DNA of 62,412 nucleotides from Clostridia bacterium (lineage in GTDB: Bacteria; Bacillota_A; Clostridia; Oscillospirales; CAG-272), in NCBI GenBank assembly GCA_017936125.1, contig JAGBGE010000037.1:1-62412 (forward strand), read 5' to 3'. Below the pieces are notes generated by a model. That model was not told where the DNA came from and made no database searches. It saw nothing but the letters and a program-made list of their open reading frames with translations. The translations under genes were made by a program, and so were the position numbers. Shown here one piece after another: positions 17,685 to 25,529 of the stretch; the stretch's first letter is position 1; each line of letters starts with the position of its first letter.

Positions 17685-18494
17685 TTACTTTTCTGACAAA
17701 ATATCTATATTTCTGCTCACCGTAGCGCGCTTGCGCCAAGCAAATGCGCGAAGCGAAAATTCTTCATCTGACATTGAGTCAAGTATCTCTCTAGTAAGAT
17801 TCGTGACAGTGTCCTTATAGAAAAATTCTATCGGAGTTTTTGCTTTATTCTTATTATGTGGGCAAGCAGTCTGGCAAATATCGCAGCCCCAAAGGGTGTT
17901 GTATTCACGCATAAGGGCGCATTCCTCGCAAGAAAGCTCCCCCTTTTTCTGTGTTATGGCAGATAGGCAATCCTCGCCTTCACCACGCAAAATACCCGTC
18001 GGGCAGGCTCTCTTGCAAGCGCCGCAATGCTCGCAGCGCACGATTTCCTTGGGAGAATCGGCGCCAAGAATCGCGGGATCTATATCGGTAACCGCATCAC
18101 CTATAAAAACGAAGCTACCGTATTTTTCATTTATTATAAGTCCGTTATCCCCCGCTATGCCAAGGCCTGCTATGAGCGCAGAGTGACGCTCGTCTATCGG
18201 GCTATGGTCACCGTAGCCCTTGATATTTGCTGACGGAAAATTCTTAAGAAGCAGATCCTTTAATCCGCCGTTAATTTCTCCTATCGCCAGATGATAGTCA
18301 AGCGAGGCGGCGTAGCGCGAGAGATTCTCGGTTTCGGTCGTGTAATACGGCACGAGATATATTATAACGCTTCTCGGCTCAAATCCCTCACGCTCGATAA
18401 TTCTCTTGCTCGTTTCGATGCAATCGGAGTAGTTGAGGATACAAAAATATTCTACACCTTTTGAGCTAAAATATTCCTTAAGTAGATTTTTCAT
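17685..18494 (-). CDS. Short epoxyqueuosine reductase-like 4Fe-4S protein
   Basis: A 269-residue protein with the QueG layout: an N-terminal cobalamin-binding-type domain and a C-terminal double-cluster ferredoxin domain (CEHCGACKRACPTG, then CEECAL and WGCDICQTACPHN). QueG reduces epoxyqueuosine to queuosine in tRNA. It is shorter than usual QueG because no HEAT-repeat tail is present, and the HSALIAGLGIAGDNG segment departs from the usual AGLGWIGKN motif. It may therefore be a QueG paralogue. A queT transporter with a likely preQ1 riboswitch lies 4.5 kb away, which makes queuosine metabolism reasonable. AAAGGAGGGG precedes ATG 18494. Confidence 0.7.
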   Translation of the reverse strand: MKNLLKEYFSSKGVEYFCILNYSDCIETSKRIIEREGFEPRSVIIYLVPYYTTETENLSRYAASLDYHLAIGEINGGLKDLLLKNFPSANIKGYGDHSPIDERHSALIAGLGIAGDNGLIINEKYGSFVFIGDAVTDIDPAILGADSPKEIVRCEHCGACKRACPTGILRGEGEDCLSAITQKKGELSCEECALMREYNTLWGCDICQTACPHNKNKAKTPIEFFYKDTVTNLTREILDSMSDEEFSLRAFAWRKRATVSRNIDILSEK

Positions 18495-18525
18495 TTCTAT
18501 ATCCCCTCCTTTCGCATAATAATAG

Positions 18526-18554
18526 ATTATACACCCAATTTATTAAAAATGCAA
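18526..18554 (-). promoter_or_regulatory. Promoter of the queG-like/DUF3810/murA/pdx operon
   Basis: On the minus strand TTGCAT, 17 bp, TATAAT (with TG two bases before the -10). It lies back to back with the plsY promoter. Confidence 0.8.
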
Positions 18555-18562
18555 GATATTTC

Positions 18563-18591
18563 TTGACTTTATTCCTGCGCGATGGTATAAT
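18563..18591 (+). promoter_or_regulatory. plsY: Promoter of the plsY operon
   Basis: TTGACT, 17 bp, TATAAT. Its -35 box lies nine bases from the -35 box of the divergent operon, so polymerase binding at the two promoters may compete. Confidence 0.85.
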
Positions 18592-18629
18592 TATTTATTA
18601 TTTATATTAAGAAAGGTAAGATTTGGTTC

Positions 18630-19361
18630 ATGAATCTTTTTAATGATGGACTTTTTTCTATTCTGGTTAATGACAATAGTATAAGCGACGGAGCTGTATA
18701 TTACGCTCTGCTTATCGGATTTATTTTTATATCTATTGCCATTTCATATCTACTCGGCAGTATAAACTCCGCCATTATAGTTTCGCGCGTTTTCTACGGT
18801 GAGGACGTTCGTACCAAGGGAAGCGGTAACGCGGGTCTTACGAATATGATTCGTAATTACGGTAAAAAGGGTGCACTTCTTACCCTGCTCGGCGATGCTT
18901 CAAAGGCAATATTATCTATTCTCGTCACTGCTCTCCTTCTCGGCTTCGGCTATAATAACGGCATTGCTCTGAACGGATACTGCTATCTTGCTGGCGTTTT
19001 CGTTGCTATCGGTCATATTTTCCCTATTTATTACAAGTTCAAGGGCGGTAAGGGCGTACTTGTAACCGCAATTTCAGCGCTTATTCTCTCTCCCGTTATT
19101 GCTATTATACTGATAACCGTATTTGCTGTGATTTTTGCAATAACGAGATACGTTTCGCTCGGCTCTATTACCGTTGCCGCGCTCTACCCTTTCGCTGTCG
19201 CACTTTACGTCGGCTTAACCTGCGGAATTGAGATGCTCAGCGCATTGCTGCTTGTCAGCGTTATTCTGCTCGCGGTAATTATTATATGGTGTCACAGAGA
19301 GAACATCAAGCGTCTAATAAACGGCACCGAAAACAAGCTTTCGTTCAATAAGAAGGACTGA
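18630..19361 (+). CDS. plsY: Acyl-phosphate:glycerol-3-phosphate acyltransferase
   Basis: Integral membrane enzyme that acylates glycerol 3-phosphate from acyl-phosphate, the first step of phospholipid synthesis. It has five hydrophobic segments and the three PlsY motifs: SYLLGSINSA, then GSGNAGLTNMIRNYGKKG, and GHIFPIYYKFKGGKG. At 243 residues it is slightly long because of a 25-residue N-terminal extension. It is first in an operon with a methyltransferase gene starting two bases downstream. Confidence 0.94.
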   Translation: MNLFNDGLFSILVNDNSISDGAVYYALLIGFIFISIAISYLLGSINSAIIVSRVFYGEDVRTKGSGNAGLTNMIRNYGKKGALLTLLGDASKAILSILVTALLLGFGYNNGIALNGYCYLAGVFVAIGHIFPIYYKFKGGKGVLVTAISALILSPVIAIILITVFAVIFAITRYVSLGSITVAALYPFAVALYVGLTCGIEMLSALLLVSVILLAVIIIWCHRENIKRLINGTENKLSFNKKD

Positions 19362-19362
19362 T

Positions 19363-20547
19363 ATGCAAAAAAACGACTTTATTTCTCTCGTGCGCTCCGC
19401 GGCGGAAAAGGAAGTGCTCAAAAAGCTCGTCCTCTCGAGGCCGAAGGCAAGCGAGGTGGCTAAAATATCGGCAAGACTCTGCGCTCATAGGCAGAACAGA
19501 GTTCTGGCTATGGAATACTCTCTACCGGGAAACACCGTTTCGCACAAGAATATTACGCTCGATAAAATAGAAAACGAGCTATCTTTGCTGCTCGAGGAAT
19601 ACAGGCAGGTAAACCTTATCACAACTCTCGGTGACGCAGAGTGGAAGTGCGCGAAGGGTGGCAAGGAGGTCGTGCTTGGCGGTGAGAATCTAAAGAGGAA
19701 GCTCGATGGAAGCAGGCCTGCATTTGAGTCTGCTATCGAGTCGCTTGATAAAAAGAAAAATTATATTCTCTCGGGTGACGAGGAATTTCTCATCAAGCTC
19801 GGCATCAGCTCTCGCGATGGCAGAGTACACGACAAGAAGCAAGGAAAGTTCAGACAGATAAACAGATTCCTCGAGCATATCGAGGACGTATACGATAGAC
19901 TTCCCAACACGGACGAGCTCTGTATCTACGACCTTTGCTGCGGAAAAAGCTATCTCAGCTTTGCGGTATATTATTATCTCACAGAGGTCAAGAAAAGAAG
20001 CGTATATATGCGCTGTGTAGACCTGAAGCGCGACGTTATTTTCTGGTGCGAGGGGCTGGCAAAAGAGATAGGATATTCGGGTATGCGCTTCGAGGTTGGC
20101 GATATCTCAAAGATTGAGGTGAACGATGCGCCCGATATGGTTATCTCTCTTCACGCCTGTGATATTGCAACAGATATCGTGCTTGATACTGCGATAAGGC
20201 TTGGCGCGGGAGTTATTCTCTCAACGCCCTGCTGCCATAGATACCTAAACGGTAAGATTGCGGCAAGCGAGCTTTCATTCGTAACGAAATATCCGCATCT
20301 TGCCAACAAGCTCGCAGAGGCTATGACAGATTCTATAAGACTCGCCAGACTTCGCGCAGGCGGTTACACCGTTGCGGCGCTGGAGCTGACCGACCCTGAA
20401 AATACACCCAAGAACACGCTCTTGCGCGCGGTGAAGAATGACAAAATAACCGATGCGGCAAGAAACGAGGCGAAGCGTGAGTATGAGGAAATACTCGCAT
20501 TCGTGCTTGGTGATGGGGCGAAAAATTATCTTTCGGAGATTAAATAA
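19363..20547 (+). CDS. SAM-dependent methyltransferase (Methyltransf_32-like)
   Basis: A 394-residue cytoplasmic protein with a helical N-terminal ~130 residues, then a Rossmann methyltransferase domain: YDLCCGKSYLSFAVYYYL (motif I, SAM binding) near residue 190, a VDLK acidic strand, and STPCCHRYLNG near 290, the cysteine-rich motif of this family. The substrate is unknown; related proteins are thought to act on RNA or protein. It lies two bases after plsY and one base before tsaE, so it is in the same transcript. Confidence 0.75.
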   Translation: MQKNDFISLVRSAAEKEVLKKLVLSRPKASEVAKISARLCAHRQNRVLAMEYSLPGNTVSHKNITLDKIENELSLLLEEYRQVNLITTLGDAEWKCAKGGKEVVLGGENLKRKLDGSRPAFESAIESLDKKKNYILSGDEEFLIKLGISSRDGRVHDKKQGKFRQINRFLEHIEDVYDRLPNTDELCIYDLCCGKSYLSFAVYYYLTEVKKRSVYMRCVDLKRDVIFWCEGLAKEIGYSGMRFEVGDISKIEVNDAPDMVISLHACDIATDIVLDTAIRLGAGVILSTPCCHRYLNGKIAASELSFVTKYPHLANKLAEAMTDSIRLARLRAGGYTVAALELTDPENTPKNTLLRAVKNDKITDAARNEAKREYEEILAFVLGDGAKNYLSEIK

Positions 20548-20548
20548 A

Positions 20549-20989
20549 ATGATAAAATACACTAAATCGGCAGAGGAAACCGAGGCTGTCGGTGCTCTTC
20601 TCGCCGAGATGCTTGATAAAGCGGGAAAAAAACGCGCCTTTATCGCCATGCGAGGTGAGATGGGCGTTGGCAAAACCGCTTTTACAAGAGGTTTTGCTTC
20701 CTATTTCGGTATTTCGGGTGTTAAGAGCCCGACGTATACTATCGTCAATGAGCACCGTGGCAAGGTCAACCTTTTTCATTTCGATATGTACCGTATAACA
20801 GACGGTGACGACCTTTATTCCACAGGCTATGACGAATATATCGAGTCCGACGGCTACTGCGTAGCGGAATGGTCGGAGAATATTGAGGACTTTATTCCTA
20901 ATGATGCTATTTGCGTTACGATATCGAGATACGGTGATGACGCTGAAGGAAGGAAAATTGAGATAGATTATGAAAATACTAGCATTTGA
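20549..20989 (+). CDS. tsaE: tRNA threonylcarbamoyladenosine biosynthesis ATPase TsaE
   Basis: P-loop ATPase of the TsaBDE complex that makes t6A37 on ANN-decoding tRNAs. It has 146 residues, with Walker A GEMGVGKTAF near residue 37, SPTYTIVNE, and the HFDMYR motif. The long frame opening at 20453 is extended into the previous gene; ATG 20549 (MIKYTKS) is the family start and lies one base after the previous stop. Its end overlaps tsaB by 20 bases. tsaD is not in the window. Confidence 0.94.
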   Translation: MIKYTKSAEETEAVGALLAEMLDKAGKKRAFIAMRGEMGVGKTAFTRGFASYFGISGVKSPTYTIVNEHRGKVNLFHFDMYRITDGDDLYSTGYDEYIESDGYCVAEWSENIEDFIPNDAICVTISRYGDDAEGRKIEIDYENTSI

Positions 20990-21677
20990 CGGCACGGCAA
21001 AGGCAGCGAGCGTCGCTGTGCTTGACGGTGATCGCGTGCTCGGTCACTATACGGTGGATAACGGACTCACACAGAGTGAGCTGCTTCTGCCTATGGCGGA
21101 GAATTTGCTCGAGTCGCTGAAGATGACATTCAACGATATAGAGCTTTACACCACCTCAGTCGGTCCCGGCTCGTTCACAGGCGTCCGAATCGGTGTTTCG
21201 CTCATAAAGGGACTTGCTTTTGGCAAAAATATTCCCTGCGTCGAGGTTTCCACGCTTGAGGCACTCGCGGAAAACCTGTCCGGTATTCCCGGAATAATAG
21301 TTCCTTGTATGGACGCAAGACGCGCGCAGGTATATTCCGCAACCTTCAGGTCTGACGGTGATAGCCTTTCGAGGCTCACAGAGGATAGAGCGATTGCGCT
21401 CTACGACCTGGCAAGCGAGCTTTCGAGCTATGACGAAAATATATACCTCGTCGGTGACGGCTACTCAGTAGCAAAATCGGCTATGGAAAAGGCAGAAGTC
21501 AAGACTATGAATACACCCGAGCTGCTAATTCTCGAAAGCGCAGTTTCGGTAGGCAAGGTAGCGAAGAAAAAGTACGAAAAAGGCGAATTCGTATCTGATA
21601 GCAAGCTCGCCCCCATATATTTGAGAATGCCCCAGGCAGAGCGTGAAAGACTCGAGCGCGAGGCGGCAAATAAATAA
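20970..21677 (+). CDS. tsaB: tRNA threonylcarbamoyladenosine biosynthesis protein TsaB
   Basis: ASKHA-fold scaffold that pairs with TsaD in t6A synthesis. The 235-residue protein begins MKILAFDGTAKAASVAV and carries the signature VGPGSFTGVRIG near residue 68 and VPCMDARRAQVY. A GCN5-type acetyltransferase (rimI) often follows in relatives but is absent here; rpiB follows instead. It overlaps tsaE by 20 bases, so translation is probably coupled. Confidence 0.94.
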   Translation: MKILAFDGTAKAASVAVLDGDRVLGHYTVDNGLTQSELLLPMAENLLESLKMTFNDIELYTTSVGPGSFTGVRIGVSLIKGLAFGKNIPCVEVSTLEALAENLSGIPGIIVPCMDARRAQVYSATFRSDGDSLSRLTEDRAIALYDLASELSSYDENIYLVGDGYSVAKSAMEKAEVKTMNTPELLILESAVSVGKVAKKKYEKGEFVSDSKLAPIYLRMPQAERERLEREAANK

Positions 21678-21700
21678 ATTCACCTACGGAGGACGCTAAT

Positions 21701-22159
21701 ATGAAAAGAAAGCTTTACATTGGTGCGGATAGCGCAGGATTTTTGCTTAAAAAGGAAGTAATTGAGCATCTTATAAATAGCGGCTACGAGTGCGTAGACC
21801 TTGGCTGTGATTCCACCGAATCCTGTCACTACCCTATCTTCGCAAGCAAGGTCGCTGAGGCTGTGCAGGGTGAACTCGACAGCTCTTTTGGTATTCTTAT
21901 CTGTGGCACGGGCATCGGTATGTCGATGTGCGCAAACAAGTACAGGGGAATCAGGGCGGCAGCGTGCTCTGATACCTATTCGGCAAAGATGACGAGATGT
22001 CACAACGATGCAAACGTTTTATGTATCGGTGCGAGAGTTATCGGCCCGTGCCTTGCGCTTGATATTGTCGACGCCTTCCTCTCGGCAGAATACGAGGGCG
22101 GCAGACACGCTATTCGCGTTGGTATGATGGCTGATATTGAAGCCAAACAATTAAACTAA
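21701..22159 (+). CDS. rpiB: Ribose-5-phosphate isomerase B
   Basis: Interconverts ribose 5-phosphate and ribulose 5-phosphate in the pentose phosphate pathway. It has 152 residues, MKRKLYIGADSAGF at the N-terminus, and the phosphate-binding loop ICGTGIGMSMCANK near residue 67, whose cysteine is the usual catalytic base. CHNDANVLCIGAR follows. GGAGG sits before ATG 21701. The 3' end overlaps the convergent mecA gene by nine bases. LacAB-type sugar isomerase activity cannot be excluded, but the motifs fit RpiB. Confidence 0.93.
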   Translation: MKRKLYIGADSAGFLLKKEVIEHLINSGYECVDLGCDSTESCHYPIFASKVAEAVQGELDSSFGILICGTGIGMSMCANKYRGIRAAACSDTYSAKMTRCHNDANVLCIGARVIGPCLALDIVDAFLSAEYEGGRHAIRVGMMADIEAKQLN

Positions 22160-22738
22160 AGAAAATCTCTCTATGCCGTCACCGTCTGTGAGTCGGTCGG
22201 CATGCTCTGAGAGGAAAACTCCGAAATCGGCGGTGAGTCCATTGGCGAATTCCAGAATACACGGAAATTCGACGGTCTCACCGCCTTTTCCGTATTCCTC
22301 TATCGACAGAAAGTATTTGTCACTATCGAAATAAACGTCGCTGACGGGTGGAAAATTCTCGGTAATCTTCCTCAGTATGCGGCAAAGCGCGCGCAAATCA
22401 TCAAGAGAATCGAATGCGTAAAAGCTGCGACTTCGCGATAATACCTCAATTTTACTCGACCTTGCAACAAGGCGAGCTGAGGACTCAGGAAGAATGCCCA
22501 GCTTGGTGACGAATATCTCGCAACCACCGTTTTTAATTGGGTAGAACTGTATGAGCACCTTATCACCCGCCGGGTCGAAGCCCACCTCGCTTTTCGCTCG
22601 GTCGAGCACTCGCCAGAAGGCTCTGCGTATCCCCTGCCCGCCCGTTGCCGTGCTCTCCGCATCTAGCTTATATTCCTTCATTTCTTCTGCGTTCGCAACT
22701 ATCTTGAGCTTAGACTCACCAATCAGTAAAAATTCCAC
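22151..22738 (-). CDS. mecA: MecA-family adaptor protein
   Basis: Adaptor that hands proteins to the ClpC-ClpP protease. A 195-residue protein with the MecA N-terminal domain (MEFLLIGESKLKI) and the C-terminal ClpC-binding domain (YAFDSLDDLRALCRI, then SDKYFLSIEE). GTG 22738 is chosen over an upstream GTG at 22750 because it matches the family start and has AAGGTGAGG upstream. The central acidic linker is short. A TATAAT box on the minus strand lies at 22769-22764. In clostridia its targets need not be competence factors. Confidence 0.85.
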   Translation of the reverse strand: MEFLLIGESKLKIVANAEEMKEYKLDAESTATGGQGIRRAFWRVLDRAKSEVGFDPAGDKVLIQFYPIKNGGCEIFVTKLGILPESSARLVARSSKIEVLSRSRSFYAFDSLDDLRALCRILRKITENFPPVSDVYFDSDKYFLSIEEYGKGGETVEFPCILEFANGLTADFGVFLSEHADRLTDGDGIERFSLV

Positions 22739-22898
22739 CTTGCGCCTCACCTTCTTTTATTTCATTATACTGATTTTCGCATTTATTGCTACCGTAAAAT
22801 TATGTATATCGCGGTTAATTCCGGCAATTTTCTTTGTTTTCTTATAATATTTAGCGTATTTAACTTTATTTTCCAAAAAGTAAATTTTATTATTTTTA

Positions 22899-22926
22899 TT
22901 GCAATTAAGCAAATTTGTGGTATAAT
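22899..22926 (+). promoter_or_regulatory. queT: Promoter of queT
   Basis: TTGCAA, 16 bp, TATAAT. Transcription would begin near 22933, exactly where the riboswitch-like stem starts. Confidence 0.8.
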
Positions 22927-22933
22927 ATATCTT

Positions 22934-22993
22934 GGTGAGTTCGAGACCTTCCTCACCGAGCCGTAAGGCAAAAAAACAAAACTAAAGGAAGAA
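22934..22993 (+). promoter_or_regulatory. Candidate preQ1 riboswitch upstream of queT
   Basis: GGTGAG (22934-22939) pairs with CTCACC (22951-22956) around a loop beginning TTC. A small GCC-GTAA-GGC hairpin follows, then an A-rich linker and ACTAAAGGAAG (22981-22991), which contains the ribosome binding site. CTTCC at the end of the loop can pair with GGAAG, so an H-type pseudoknot could hide the Shine-Dalgarno. The G-TTC start of the loop and the A-rich linker ending in ACTAA recall class I. The extra hairpin and the buried ribosome binding site recall class II. The class is unresolved. Confidence 0.65.
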
Positions 22994-22998
22994 AATCT

Positions 22999-23505
22999 AT
23001 GAAAAACAAAAGACGAGAGATTACTCTCTACACCACGAGAGGCGCGCTTATCGCCTCTATCTACGTAGTGCTGACGCTATTATCGTCAGTGCTCGGTCTA
23101 TCGAGCGGAGTTATACAGTTCCGTTTCTCCGAGGCGCTATGCATACTGCCGGTTTTTATGCCCGAGGCTATACCGGGTCTATTTATCGGTTGCCTTATCT
23201 CCAACCTGATTGCAGGCGGAGTTATATGGGACGTGATATTCGGTAGTGTAGCCACGCTTATCGGTGCTGTCGGAACGCGAATGCTCGCGAAGCTGCCTGA
23301 AAAATGGAAGTGGGCGGCAACGGTACCGACCGTAATATCTAATATGGTAATAGTGCCATTCGTACTTATTTTCGCATACGGCGCGCCCGACTCCTATCCC
23401 TTCTTGATGCTCACCGTCGGTATCGGTGAGATAGTCTGCGCGGGATTTGGCGGCGCGGGACTTTACTACTTACTCAAAAGAACGGCAGCAAGATACTTCA
23501 AATAA
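22999..23505 (+). CDS. queT: Queuosine precursor (preQ1) transporter QueT
   Basis: Substrate-binding (S-component-like) membrane protein of the QueT family, thought to import preQ1 or preQ0 with an ECF module encoded elsewhere. It has 168 residues with five to six hydrophobic segments and the family motif QFRFSEALCILPVFMPEAIPG (residues ~40-60). The basic N-terminus (MKNKRREITLY) is cytoplasmic. It is preceded by a preQ1-riboswitch-like leader and followed by fbp 18 bases on, probably by read-through. Confidence 0.92.
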   Translation: MKNKRREITLYTTRGALIASIYVVLTLLSSVLGLSSGVIQFRFSEALCILPVFMPEAIPGLFIGCLISNLIAGGVIWDVIFGSVATLIGAVGTRMLAKLPEKWKWAATVPTVISNMVIVPFVLIFAYGAPDSYPFLMLTVGIGEIVCAGFGGAGLYYLLKRTAARYFK

Positions 23506-23523
23506 TCTCTCGGAGGTTACGAT

Positions 23524-25470
23524 ATGCTCACTACCGATAAATATATGCTTGAATTAGCGCGACAGTACCCGACAAAGAGGGCTGCGGCGAGCGAGATAAT
23601 AAGGCTCAACGCGCTGCTTAATCTCCCTAAGGGAACAGAGCATTTCCTAAGTGATTTGCACGGTGAATGGGAGGCATTCTCGCATATACGAAGAAACGCC
23701 TCGGGCGTTATTCGTCACAAAATAAATATGCTTTTTGGTAACGAGATAACAGATGAAGCCGCGGCAGAGCTGGCAAGCCTGATTTATTACCCTGACGAGA
23801 AGCTCGATGAGGCAAGAGAGAAAAACGAGAACACTCCCGAGTGGTACCGTGAAAACATCGTAAGATTGCTTGAAATATGCAGACTCGTCGGAAGTAAATA
23901 CACCCGCGCGGTTGTACGGGAGCATCTGGTAAAAAAGGCGGGAGATTTCGCCTATATTATCGAGGAGATTATCGCTGACGGAGATGATGAGAAAAAGACT
24001 ATTTACTGCGAAAGCATCATCAAGACGGCAATTCGCATCGGTGCAGCCGATGACGTGATTATTTCGCTTGCCTCGACTATCAAGAGCCTCGTAATAGACC
24101 ATCTGCATATAGTCGGTGACATATTCGACAGAGGTCCTCGCGCCGATCTGATACTCGACGAGCTGATGAACGAACGCTCGATTGATATACAGTGGGGCAA
24201 CCACGACGCGCTTTGGATGGGTGCCGCGGCAGGCTCACGCCTGTGTATCGCAACGGTGCTCAATAATTCGATTACCTATAAGAATCTTGACGTTATTGAA
24301 ATCGGCTACGGTATTTCGCTGCGTCCTCTTGCGCTTTTCGCTGAGGAGGTATATCGTGATAGCGATATTTCCGCCTTTCTGCCCAAGGGTGAATCGGGTG
24401 GCAATTTCTACGGTGGCGGTGACGACTCTCTCGTTGCGAGAATGCATAAAGCGATAAGCATTATTCAGTTCAAGCTCGAGGGGCAGGCTATCAAAAGAAA
24501 TCCCGACTTTGATATGGAGTCAAGACTCCTGCTTGAAAAGATAAATAGAAAGCGTGGCACTCTGACGCTCGACGGCAAGGAATACAATCTTCGTGACTTT
24601 GACTTCCCCACTCTTCTCGATAATCCTTATGAACTGACTGATGGCGAGCGCGAGGTTATGAATTACCTTAAGGTCGCATTTATGCGCTCGGAGAAGCTCA
24701 CAAGGCAGGTAAGATTTCTCTATGAAAAGGGCGGTATGTATACTGTTTATAACAACAATCTACTCTATCACGGCTGTATTCCTATGACAGATGACGGCGA
24801 ATTTCTGGCACTTCGCGCAGCCGACGGAAGAAGCGGCAAGGAGCTGATGGACTACTGCGAGGAAATGGCGCACGTAGGCTTCTTCGCAAAGGACGGAAGC
24901 GCTGAGAAACAAAAGGGTAAGGATTTTCTCTGGTTTCTCTGGTGCGGCAAGGACTCTCCGCTTTGCGCAAGAAAGAAAATAGCAACCTTCGAGCGTCTGC
25001 TCATTGAGGACAAGGGGGCGTGGGTTGAGCCCAAAAACGCCTATTATCTCTCATGGAATCATAAGGAAATTGCGCTCAAAATACTCAAGGAATTCGGTCT
25101 GCCAAGCTACGGCTCGCATATTATAAACGGACATATTCCCGTAAATAAGGGTGAAAATCCAATCAAGGCAGGTGGAAAGATAGTCGTTATCGACGGTGGA
25201 TTCTGCAAAGCTTACCACGGTGCGACGGGTATCGCCGGATATACACTCGTCTACAATGCCGAGGGGCTGAGGCTTCTCGCGCACGAGCCATTCACAAGCA
25301 AGGAAAATGCTATAAGAAATAATGCGGATATAATTTCCTCTACCACCATCTTTGAAAGCAAGGCGGATAAAATGCGTATCAGAGAAACCGACAAAGGCAA
25401 CGAGATACGCGAGAAAATCGCTGACCTTATGGTTTTAATGGAAAAATATGAAAACGGAATTATAAAATAA
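23524..25470 (+). CDS. fbp: Fructose-1,6-bisphosphatase, class III
   Basis: Hydrolyses fructose 1,6-bisphosphate to fructose 6-phosphate in gluconeogenesis. The 648-residue protein is the usual class III (Firmicutes) length and unrelated to class I. Metallophosphatase-type motifs are visible: SDLHGEWEAF near residue 44, GDIFDRGPRAD near 200, WGNHDALWMG near 220, and GHIPVNKGENP plus DGGFCKAYH near 540-565. GGAGG precedes ATG 23524. It shares a transcript with queT and ends in a strong terminator. Confidence 0.96.
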   Translation: MLTTDKYMLELARQYPTKRAAASEIIRLNALLNLPKGTEHFLSDLHGEWEAFSHIRRNASGVIRHKINMLFGNEITDEAAAELASLIYYPDEKLDEAREKNENTPEWYRENIVRLLEICRLVGSKYTRAVVREHLVKKAGDFAYIIEEIIADGDDEKKTIYCESIIKTAIRIGAADDVIISLASTIKSLVIDHLHIVGDIFDRGPRADLILDELMNERSIDIQWGNHDALWMGAAAGSRLCIATVLNNSITYKNLDVIEIGYGISLRPLALFAEEVYRDSDISAFLPKGESGGNFYGGGDDSLVARMHKAISIIQFKLEGQAIKRNPDFDMESRLLLEKINRKRGTLTLDGKEYNLRDFDFPTLLDNPYELTDGEREVMNYLKVAFMRSEKLTRQVRFLYEKGGMYTVYNNNLLYHGCIPMTDDGEFLALRAADGRSGKELMDYCEEMAHVGFFAKDGSAEKQKGKDFLWFLWCGKDSPLCARKKIATFERLLIEDKGAWVEPKNAYYLSWNHKEIALKILKEFGLPSYGSHIINGHIPVNKGENPIKAGGKIVVIDGGFCKAYHGATGIAGYTLVYNAEGLRLLAHEPFTSKENAIRNNADIISSTTIFESKADKMRIRETDKGNEIREKIADLMVLMEKYENGIIK

Positions 25471-25474
25471 AAAA

Positions 25475-25516
25475 CACCACCAAGGCAGTAAAATCTCTGC
25501 TTTGGTGGCATTTTTG
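25475..25516 (+). terminator. fbp terminator
   Basis: A 12-bp stem (CCACCAAGGCAG with CTGCTTTGGTGG, one G-U pair) is followed by CATTTTTG; A-tract on the left. Confidence 0.85.
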
Positions 25517-25529
25517 TAAATAAATATTA

